Assembly (NCBI GenBank): GCA_946902875.1
Contig: OX336353.1
Span: 20,597,151 to 20,661,150 of the forward strand
DNA from: Nematopogon swammerdamellus
Taxonomy: Eukaryota > Arthropoda > Insecta > Lepidoptera > Adelidae
Length of the DNA: 64,000 nt
Reading direction: 5' to 3'
Shown here piece after piece: positions 10,426 through 22,400 of this stretch (position 1 is the stretch's first letter; every line of letters begins with the position of its first letter). The notes under the pieces are model-generated. The model did no database searches and was not told the origin of the DNA. It worked only from the letters and a program-made list of their open reading frames with translations. The position numbers and the translations under genes were made by a program.

Positions 10426-13400
10426 ATGATTCTGTTGTTAATAATTTTGTTTCTCTGTGCACTTGTATATTTTTATATAACATTAAATCAAAATTACTGG
10501 CAAAAGAGAAATGTGCCGACTGTTGAACCGAAGTGGTTTTTTGGACACTACATGGATGTCTTGTTCTCACGTCAACACTTGGGTGTTGTTTTCCAGAATA
10601 TGTACAAGTAAGTATTCATTACCTAGACCAGTGGTTCCCAATTATATTTTAAAACGTTACCCTTTAGCGTATTTTCTGAAACCCAGGTCAGGTACCCCTG
10701 AGTTAAATATTTGAATAAAACAATTTTAATACGTTTGTTATTTTTAAAAAGGTAATAAAGGTAAAAATCCATTTGTAGTAATTTGTTTGATTCTAATATA
10801 TCTACTTAGTAATCACAATATAATACGAAATAGGTCCTCCAGGTCAGCCTCCAACGGTCGAGCGGTCACCCATCCAAGTACTGACCGCGCTCAGCGTTGC
10901 TTAACAACAGTCGACCGACCGCAACACTGAGCTACCAAGGCTGAAAAATAGCTTAGTAATAGGCTTCCGTACATCTACGGTACGGAAACTTAAAACTGTG
11001 TACGTAGTGGAAATAAATCTCTGGACGAAGAGAAAATATGTTTTTACTGCAGTCAGTACCCGGAGGCTTTGTACATGGGATACCTGAAGATAAGACAGCC
11101 GAGCGTGTTGCTGCGAGACCCTGACCTCATCAAGACTATTCTCACCAAGGACTTCTCCAGTTTCGCCGATAACGACATCCACGTATCTACTTATACAATT
11201 ATTTATTTTTATTTTTGAGTGCTTCAATTTATTCAATGTCAAATAAATTTATTTTCATCTTTATTACTTGTCTTTTTCTGGTTTGCACTTACCTCGGCCC
11301 GCGCTTCCTCACTTCGCGCCTCCCGCTACACCCGCTGACGCCCAGCCTTGGAGTAAATGCTAGGCGTCAGCGTGTGTAGTGTGAGGCGCGAAGTGAGGAA
11401 GCGCGGGTCGAGGTAAGTGCAAACCAGAAACAGACGACTATAGGTATCACTGAGAAGAATAATAAGAGTAGGATAGGAGGAAAATGTTGTTTGAAAAGGA
11501 AATGGTAGTTTAGTTTGAAATGTCATCTTGGTTACCGTTGTGGTTGATACCGAGCCCCACTGCATCTCTCCCCGTCCATGTCGAAAAAGCCGACTAAGAG
11601 ATAATGACAAGATGCCGAGCATAAGGGCGACAGGCTAGCCACCTCTCACCTTGGAACGGTCTTTCCACCGAGTCATGCAGCAGGTGGGCCTTCGATCGTG
11701 CTTACTTCCTGCCGTACTTCGCTAAACGTGGTGGTCGGTGTTGTGCTGTAATTTACCTGAGTACTTGCAGCACAACACCGATGACTCTGCTTACCCAGCT
11801 TGTTGGGATACGGCGTGTGGTTGGTTTGTGTGTGTGTCATATTGGTTCTAACCTAACTGACGGTATAGTTCCTATCCGTATTTGTGATGTCTAGTTTAAT
11901 AAATTCTTTCTAACCCTGCAATCGACCAAAACGTAATTTTTCAGATCGATAAGGATGTAGATTTTTTGTTCGGCAACCACCCATTTGTCTTGAAAGGCGA
12001 GCAGTGGAAGCAAGCGAGGAACCATTTCATACCCACGGTCTCGGGTACACGGCTCAAGACTTACTTTCCGGGCATGTTGGCCGTCTGCGAGACCATGACC
12101 AAGTATGTGGAGGGAGAAATTGGTGAGAATGGCGTGGCGCATTTGGAGACTAAACTTGTAAGTGTGAACAAAGATTTAAATCTTTGAATGTTAGGTACCT
12201 ACTTGTCAGTATTTTATAAGTTTGAGTACCTACTTACCGGGGGTCATTAATCATTATAGTGTTACGTTATTCGATCGATTCTTTGTAGGTCTACCACGTG
12301 CTATCACAATCGATATATACATTTTGTGATGTAGGCAGTGGCAAACACTTTTGTAAATGTAGACTAGGTGGACGTAAAAAAAAGTATCCAGCGAAGTTTC
12401 TTGCCAGTTCTTCTTCGCTGTTATAATCGAATGGCAAAATGTTAAATGTTAATGTTTTAAATGTTGAAATATGACGAATCCCAGTGCATTGTAGTGTCTA
12501 TGGATGATGAATGATGATGAATAAAGAATAATTAAGGATGTATAACTGTAGTGAGTGTTTTAGGTATTTTACGAGCGCCAAATCAGAATTAGTTAGTAGG
12601 TATAATACATAGCTTAGCCTTAGATCTTCGGTACCTGTCTACATTTGGTCGAACGTCACTTATGGTCACGTGTTGTATGTAGGTGTCCTTGGAAAATGTT
12701 AGCACTTCTATTAGTAGTACTCTCCCTGCCCTTTCTGACACGGATGAGATAACACAGCACCACCACGATATGTGGACAAGAACATTAAATGTTCTTGTCC
12801 ACATCTCGTATTATACTGATGTGGGAATAGGTGTTTATACTAAGTTGCAAATTATTTATCATGTCGACAGCTAAGCGGCACCTACACAACAGACGTGGTC
12901 GCGAGCTCAGTGTTCGGACTGGAGAACAACACGTTTGTGAACCCCGACAACGTATTCTCCAGGATCAATCGCTCCATTTTCGAAAGCTCTTTTGTTGACA
13001 ACTTGAAGGTGCTGTCGGTGTTCCTATTTCCGCAACTTGAGGGAAAATTGAAGGTTAGGTAAGATTTGATATTTTAGCTTAAAGTTTTTAGAATTTTATT
13101 TATACCTAAGAAATACACATATACCTACATATAGGTGCATCTTATATTTCGGCTTTTATAAGTCGTGGTCACAAATGATGATGACAAATGATAGATGGCG
13201 TTGTCATATCATATGTCATGGGTTTCAATTTTTCGATTGATATGGTTCGAGATTCGAGATATAAGATGTATAATATGTGTATTTTTTAATTTATTGTGTA
13301 AAAATATATAAAATCTAAAACGTTACGGTTACGGGGGGACAAGTGACAACTGTCCTCAATGAATATAGTAGAGGGTCTTCAACTCTGTCATTACAAGGTG

Positions 13401-16400
13401 GTACCTACGCCAAAGTCGTGGTACAGGAGTGTGGTTGGTCTTCAAGAGAAGAACTATTAGACCCATCTCGCTCCTGAGACGTATATCAGCTGTTCTCGAA
13501 AGTCCTCACCAATCGTCTCGCCCCAAGGACCACCAGCCGCCAGTGCAGGTCGAGTTTCGGAGGGAGGGGTTACAGTACCTTAGGCCACATTAACACCTTG
13601 CGGCAATTCTGCGTTCTGCGCGCATCGCGCAAGCGTCCAACAAGTTTGGTTTATCTAGGAGGCCTCCACCGCGGTGTCGACGCAGGTTACGTCCCACAAG
13701 AGCGCACGCCCGCTGACCCGAGGAATCATGGTCCCCCGTCCGGGCGCTTATCGTCGTCGTCGTCTCTAAATAGACCAACTGGTTCTAGACCACAAGGGAC
13801 GTCAATGGAACTGCGTGCTCTTTTCAGGATTTCGTTGAGCGTCGAGTGTCTCAAAATTCTCTCTGCACTGCTAATGCAGCCCCAGCTCGGTCGATGACGC
13901 CCCTTGGATGGATTCGACGGCAGCATTACTTTTTTTTTTCTTATGGAAACTGACACGGTTGGCTACATCACCTACAACATCCGTGATGTCAGCCCATAAC
14001 ACGCCGGGTGAACTAGGTGCCGTGTCAGTGTTTCCCTTCATTTCATGTCGGCTACACTGAACTGGACGGAAAACACGAACTATTTTTATATAACATAGTT
14101 TCCACCGACGACGTTTCGTCCAGTGCGGTGGTACCAACCCGGCCGGGATAAACCCTACCACCTAAATAAGGCATATCATCATCAATATCACTACATAGTA
14201 TAATTTTACATTACAATATATACTTTCGTTTTCTTAGGTTTGTTTCACAGGAATGTGAAGAGGTGCTGATGAGTCTAATTCAGAAGGTGCTGAAGCACCG
14301 GCTGCAGACCGGCGAGACCAGGAACGACTTCTTCCAGCAGATGATCCAGTACAGGGAGAACGACAAGCTAGGAGGTAGGCGCATTGATTAGTTAGCCCAT
14401 TCGCACATTAGATATTGATTCACTAAGTAGCTGCATCTAACCCTGTACACTTCAGATGTGTACTAAAACTCTTCATCAATGCCTACGGTCAAAACGTATT
14501 TTTATGCGTACTCTGGTGCCCGGTGCGACGGTTGGCAGAGAACTTGTTCTAGAAGCAATTCTTCTTCTTCTTCGATGCACTATTAAGTTTTATTTATTCA
14601 AGACTAAATAATTGTGTTTGATTAATCCAATAATATTATGATTTTTTTTTAAGTGAAAACTTCTTTAGCGGCGCTTGGCACTTTTTTAGTTGGGTAAAAA
14701 ATGTTAAACTCGCGTCAGATCTCGAAAAGCGTCAGATTTATTTTTATTATTTAAATTGCTTAAGTCCTGTTACGAGTGGCTCGGGATCAATTCTGTTCGT
14801 CTCTCAGTGACAGTAAAGCCGAAAGCGAATCAAGGGAATCCGATATTCGTTTGGCCGTTTATGTGATTTCGGCTCAATGGTAAGAGTGTAGGATTTGTAT
14901 TTTTTGACCATGGGTTCCTCAAAACTTATTTTGTTTTTTTTTCTATTGTTTTCTTTTTTAGGCAATGTTACGGTGTTTCAATTTTTTTAGCGTGTTTAGT
15001 GTTTCTTATAACCACCTAAGAATTTATTTTCGGAAATACAAAAGTTTTCACTTCTGCCGGCACTCCCGGAGTGCAACTGGGGCTTTTTTTTTATTAGGAC
15101 ATATTATCACATGTGAAGTTCATCCGCAATTCTTGTGGATACATTATCTATCATTTTACGTATAATTTAAAAAAAGTTAATTTAAAAAATAAAAAAACCC
15201 GACTGCGTAAAAAATTTACTTTAAATAAAAACTGAAAAGAAAAAAAACAAGTCCAGTAGTCTAGAACTCTGTTAAGTAATATTGAATAACTACACCATTG
15301 AAATAGTTTCATGATCGATACACACATATAATAAAACAAATAATAAACTCTAATGCGGAACATAGCGACTTTAACAGTCGGGACCCATTGACATTTTCCC
15401 AATAATGGGTCCCGACTGTTAAAGTCGCTATGTTCCGCATTAGAGTTTATTATTTGTTTTATTATATGTGTGTATCGATCATGAAACTATTTCAATGGTG
15501 TAGTTATTCAATATTACTTAACAGAGTTCTAGACTACTGGACTTGTTTTTTTTCTTTTCAGTTTTTATTTAAAGTAAATTTTTTACGCAGTCGGGTTTTT
15601 TTATTTTTTAAATTAACTTTTTTTATTTTACACTTTTTAGTTAGGATTATAAATTATAAGACCGTAAATATCGTAATCATGTCATTTAATTGAGAAAGTT
15701 AATATCGTGGTGATTATTAAGTAGCTTTCGGTGGTCTAAACTACTGATAATTTTATTGATTATTATTAATGATTGTCACGTGGTATCGAGATACGATTTG
15801 TTTTCTTTATTTTTGAAAATTACTAAAATCCCAGCCTTGAACCCTTGTAACTTTTTCGTTTATGATTGTATCAGCACGAAATAAAATTTATTGGATTTTA
15901 TAATGTATCCTTATTCTAGAAAAAATATCATTTGATGAAGTTAATACAATGAATAGAAATGAAATGAAATGAAGTGAAGTGAAATGAAATGAAATGAAAT
16001 GAAATGAGTTTATTTATCTCATCCAATACCTACACACACAGTAGATACAATAAAAACACAATACGGACAAGACAAATTTGGACCTGACACAGCCTTTGTC
16101 CCTCACCACCGAGTCCAGAGGCCAGTGAGAGGGACGCTGATTTTAAGTCAGGCCCAAGTACACAACACAAATAATATTCTAATATACCCTAACACAAACA
16201 TAACAACCAGAGAAAAAGGAGAAGAAGAAGTCTTAAAGTTACAGTACACAAAACACAATAACAAACACAACAATCCATCCGTCCGTCTGTCGGTCCGCAC
16301 GTCATAATAATACATTTTGGAGGCATAGGGCCTTGATTTTATAGCAATAACATTTTTAACTGTTGGTCAAATATAAATTTCCTCAATTTACATTTGAATG

Positions 16401-19400
16401 TATTACAATTAGTAATCTCTCTGAGAGGAGGCCTCAGCCTCAGGAGGTTCCAACACCGAGTTGCCGCATATTTTGAAGGAACCTTCAAATGCGGCGCCTC
16501 TGTGCCTAGGAGCTTCCAGCAGTTTACCCACAGATCTCGTGCCAGAGCAGTGCGAATCTCCCAACCAGGTGAGTTTATCGTACAGTGTTTTGGGCTGTTT
16601 TTTTTAATCACAGCTTGAACTAGGCACGAGAAGTGTAGGCGCCTGCGGTTGCGCATATTCAGCGTCCTCAGTTTATTTAAAATGGGTGTAATGCGAGCAC
16701 GTCTCTTAGGCCGCTCGCAATACCTTACACACGAGTTCTGGACACGCTGAATATGCTTGGCCGTCCTCTCGAGGATGCAAGGACCGAAAACCACGTCGCA
16801 GTAATTAAAGTTGGACAGAACGAGTGATTCAGCCAACTGTCTCCGAACCTCCACACTGACACAGTTCCGAAATTTGTACAGACTTTTAAGTTTGCCATAT
16901 GACCTGCGAATTAGTTGCTCCACGTGGGCTTAAAATTTCAGCCCGCCGTCAATCAACACGCCGAGATCCCTGGCCGATGTCGCGATGCGTATGGGAACGT
17001 TGTTTAACTTGAAACATGGACTGAATTGCATCATTTTACTGATCGCGTGCTTGGTCCCCAGCACAACTATTACGGTTTTATTCGGGTTCAGGCCCAAGCC
17101 GCACTGCTCTGCTCTGAATAGGACTTATGACCTCCGAAAGTCCCGAGAACGAGTAATAAAATGACAGAATCTTAGTTTCTTAATTCATTTAAAAAAAGAC
17201 TGACAGCATTTTCTTTTAAAAAGTTTGCTAGTTTACGCCCTTTCCAACGGTATACCAAATGTCATACAAATAAATAATTCACTATGTGGTCAAAATTAGG
17301 GACATAGACCAGAATAGAACGACAACACAGGCACTTTGTAACAGGACCACTTACTTATCGGTGGTCGCTTCCCGTACTGAGTGCGTTTTCCGGAGCATTT
17401 TCAAATTTAGAACATGTACCGGTCGCGCGGGCACTTTGTTCAATTCTCCAATATTAATGTTTAGACTCTTGCAAATTATCTCTAATTTTGATCACATAGT
17501 GAACGATTTGTATAAAATGTGGTATACCTTTGGAAAGGGCGTAAACTAACAAACTTTTTAAAGAAAACGACGCTCTGAATTGGTGTTGTTTTTTTAATGA
17601 ATTAAGAAATTAAGATTCTGTCATCTTTTTACTCGTTCTCGGAACTTTGGGAGGTCATAAGTCCTTTTCATGGTATTAACTTCATCAAATAATTTTTTTA
17701 CTAAAACAAGGATACATAGTAAAATTCAATAAAATTTATTTCGTGCTGATACAAACATGAACAAAAAAGTTACAAGGGTTTAAAGCTGGGATTTTGGTAA
17801 TTTTCAAAAATAAAGAAAAAAAAATCGTATCTCGATACCACGTGACACCTGACAAAAGGTATGTTAGGTCAAAACGTTGCAAATGACCCCACTTACCTAC
17901 AAAAAAAAATTGTCGTCCGATATGCCGAGCATCCTGTATAATAAGAACTTTATCACAGCTCTATTATTATAAGAGTGAGAATGGCTGCTAACAAACTTTA
18001 AATCGTTATAGATCCTAAATGGTCATTCGAAATGAAAAATGATAAGAGAAACCTAGAGATAATTTTCAAATACCTATTCAACTATACCCCACTTAACATA
18101 GATAGTCAACTTTAATTTTTTTCTTTTTCACAATATGGCACCTAGTTGTCGCCATATTGAATTTTGATTACTGTCATGTCTTCAGTGACACTCGCAAGAT
18201 TAAGACAAATCGATTGACGTAAGAATCATCAAAATCGGCCCACGCGTTTGGTCTCTAGTGTGCCACAAAGGAACAAACATACATACATACATACATAGGC
18301 TGATAAACACATTACCCTCCTTTGCGTCGCGCAGTCGGGTAAAAAGGTTGATGATTTACAGTGTTCACGGATAAATATATCGCATCCCATTGCTTCGGTG
18401 TTGTTTCGGATGGATACGAGACCTCCAGTGATGTCATGTGTTTCACCCTGTTCGAGGTAATTAATAACATACTTTTATATGGTAGTTAATACCACAGTTA
18501 ATACCTTGTAAGTACCCACTCGATAAGTAGGTACACGCTAAAATAAAGGGAAGGGACAGACGTGTGAAATGTACCGTGTGGGGCCGGTACTTAAAAAGAA
18601 TATCCCCACTGCTATTCTCCCCGTGCATGTCATAAAAGGCGACTAAGGGATAAGGACAAGATGTCGTGCTAAAGGGAGATAGGCTCGCCACCTCTCACCT
18701 TGGCACGGTATTTTCACCGAGTCATGCAGCATCGTGCAGTCTTCGTGCCTTACTTGCTGCTTGATCGATTGAATCTTGTTCGAATACTTTGCGAAACGTG
18801 GTGGTCGGTGTTGTGCTGTAATTTACCAGAGTCCTTGCAGCACAACACCGATTACTCTGCTTACCCCGATTGTCGACATTCAGCGTGTGTGATAGATAGG
18901 ACAGACGTGTGAAATGTATGTGATCCGGCTCGAAGGACCAATGTCGAAATGTTGTGGAACAGATAGACTTTTTCTGTTTGAATTAACATAGAGCTTCTGA
19001 AAAATAGTTTAAATAACATACTGAACGTTTAATACCAAGGAGGATACAGACATACATACAGACATACAGTAGGTATGCTCGGTGTTTGATACATAGCAAA
19101 TGAGCGCTTTGCGGTTGACCTGCAGCAGTCACGACGGCCAACTGGGACGACTTCGATTAATCGGAGGTTGACAGCCGAATCCCTTCTGAAGAGAAATAGT
19201 TTACCATATTGCTACCTACATGTATGCGAATATATGCATAAATGCAGCAGATAACGGACTGTTGCGCATTTTGGCCCTCATCCACCGCCGAGCGCCTTTC
19301 AATATGGCACCCCATTATGAGTTTAAAGTTTTTAAAAAAGTTTACGTAAATATTATACCGCAAGTTTTACAAAGTGTGATATGATTGTGGGCAGCTGGCG

Positions 19401-22400
19401 TGGCACCAAGACGTGCAGGACAGAGTGCGGCAGGAGATCCAGGAGCAACTGCAACAGAGCGGCGGCCAGCTCACCTTCGACGCCATCGCTTCCCTCCAGT
19501 ACCTGGACATGGTCTTCTCCGGTGAGCGGAATTTTTTATTGGAATCGATTGTGGGCTTGGTAGTGAGTATAAAAAGTTTCCGGACTCGCAAACTATTTCG
19601 CAAAAGTACCTACGAGGCAGTTGGAGTTTCTTTTCGAGTTTAAATTTGTTTTCAGAATCGCTTCGTATGCACCCTCCGGCGCTGGTGTTAACGCGATTGT
19701 GCACAAAGCCGTACACGTTCCCGCCGGCGACGGCGCACAGCAAGGCGGTGGAGGTGCCGGTGGGGACTCCGGTGTCCATAGCGGTGTACGGCCTGCACAT
19801 GGACCCGCAGCACTTCCCCAGCCCGCACCAGTTCGACCCGCAGCGGTTCAGTCCGGACGCCGCCAGGAACAAGTATACCTACCTGCCGTTTGGTGAAGGA
19901 CCGCGGATATGCGTTGGTAATTGGTATACTTACTTGTTTTTAGGGTTCCATACGGGTCTGGGTCCGTGCTCCACCTAGGTTCTCCACCTGGGTGGAGCAC
20001 GTGATACTTACAATTTATATGCTATGCCCATGCTCCAACTGATAATATTATTGTACAGTCCATATACCTACCCTAAAACACGGGACCTTGTCAGATCACT
20101 CTCGTGTCTTGTCTGTCCGTCTGTTACACCTTATTTTATTCGAATCTACTGGACTCCGGACTCCGGCATGTTCTTGCTAGCATACAACACATTCTGGAAA
20201 ATATATAAGCTAGGCATTATTAAGATTTTATTCTCTTTAAATTTATTGTGTGATCTTCTTGATGAGCAGTTTCCGCTTAGCTTGGACCCGTTAAGTGTAT
20301 CACTCCGGCTGCTAGCTACCTCATCCAGTCCAGCTCCTTCCAGAAGTCCTGCAGGCAGCCGATGTCCTTGCAGGCCTCTTGGAGGTGTCCTCGGGTTTTT
20401 GAGGATGTTTGCCCGCTCATTTGCCACCCCCTGTACTGTAATAGTACCTACGTGGGATGGCGTTTCTTCAGCCCCCATTCAACCCCTGCACAGAGGGCTA
20501 TCTGTTTTACCAATAATGAATAAGTGCTTATTAAGTTGGCAGTGTCCAGTCAAAGTTCCTTCCACCACCGATCTGATTTTACCTTTGTTTGGCTGTAGTA
20601 TACCCTTGGTGAGGTTAACTGTTGATGGCTGGCACCGTCGCTCTGGCTTCCTTGCAGTCTCTTGTTTCTGTCTGCACTGCAGTTGGTGGTGCTCTTTTGC
20701 TTGGTGTCCTGATCCATGACCTTAACTGGTTAAATGGATCGAAGAGGTACTATTGGCTCTGGCCCTCTCCTTGCCAGCTCGTCTGCTGCGTCATTGCCTA
20801 AACACCCGCTGTGTCCTTTTATCCACTGCAGAGTGATTCTGTTATGTTTAGCTATAACCTCTAGCTAGATCATGAATGGCATTCCATGATGAGGCTTGAT
20901 TTTATGATGTTGCTGGACAAGGCTTGCAGTATCGTGGCACTGTCGGATAGGTAATATTTGTATGCCATAATCCTTGATATTTTTGTTTGCTATGCTGTAC
21001 GCTGCTTGTGTGATTGCGACGCACTCTGCTTGGACAGTACCTACTGTTATACTTGCCTATAGCGGCAGGGCTGGCCTTGTTTACAGGTCCATTGAGAATA
21101 CGCCGGCTCATTCGCTGTTTACAGTCAGTCAGTCAGCGTGTAAGCGTCCACTGCTGGACATACGCCTCTCCAATTTTCCTCTAGTCCTCCCGGCCTTCAG
21201 CGATACGGAACCACTGATTTCCGCCGACGTACTTGATGTCGTCGTCCCACCTGGCGGGTGGTCTTCCCACACTCCGTTTTGCTGTCCACGGCCGCCAGTG
21301 TAGGACACGGTTACTCCAACGGTCATCGTCTCTTCGGCTAGCGTGCCCAGCCGTCGCTGTTTACACATCCGTGTAAATGTCCAGTGCTCATATAGTTGGA
21401 TGCTGTATCCCTTGACGAAAGTATGTGTGGCTGGCATTTGATCACATATTGCTGTTAGGATTGGCTCCTGTTTTACTGCATTTGTTAGGATATTTCCGTG
21501 CTTGCTTGGGTTATTTATTACCCCAGGTACCTACTTACTACCAGATAGTTTTAGTCTTGAGTGCCGCTGCCACTGCTTGCGGTTGTATAAAGATGTGCAG
21601 CGGTAGTACTCCCACTAGCACTTCCAGTGTCGCCGATATTCTCATGCACCCGGTTGTTTATACGCACTGTTTTTGCAATTTCAATTAGGTATTTCATAAT
21701 TTATCCAGAGTCCAGCCAGACGTATAAATGTACCTACCTAATCAAAGATAATAATTGAATTTTTATACATAGTAAAAGTAATTTTAATACACCTACCTAT
21801 TCTGATTTTATTCTTTTTCACCTATTTCTCATCAGCCATCCCAAACCTTCCAATGTAAATTGGAAGAAAAAACTAGGTACTTACTAGTGATCATTTGTTT
21901 GTCTCATCATATCTCATCAGCTCATCAGCAGCACAACTCTGCACTCGAACTTGTCATAATTTGTTCTATCCGGTTTGGTTACACCTTTTTTTATGTAATC
22001 CGGTATGGGTGGCTGAGTCAGAGCGGCCAAAGCACATGCTCTGACTAGCCAATATCACCTCCGAGAAGGTAGGTGCCATACCGGAGACTTCCCTGGATTG
22101 CTGGCTATACTGGACTAGAGGAGAACACAACCGAGGCTGCTATGCGGCCATCTTACATCCAGTACGGTGGTACCAACCTAGTCGGCTACAATTTGAGCCT
22201 ACCACCTAGTAAGGGGCAAGGGAAGAAGCAACTAACTAGAAGCAAGCAACCTACGAAGAAAAAGGAAAATAAGAAGAGCCTTTGCAGATGTCAATAACTA
22301 TTTATTTATTTATTATTAATATTTGACTAGCACCTTGCAGCTGATGCGTGTACTTCGCATGTTGAGTGCACTATTGTTGGTTTTGTTTCTGTATGTATTC

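Noticed and set aside
15151..15693. Two frames coding the same peptide (MFRIRVYYLFYYMCVS...)
   Set aside because: They are mirror images created by the perfect palindrome; low complexity and no homology.
20024..20719. 231-codon frame on the + strand
   Set aside because: The meaningful signal is on the other strand (RNase H of a retroelement); this frame has no recognisable domain.
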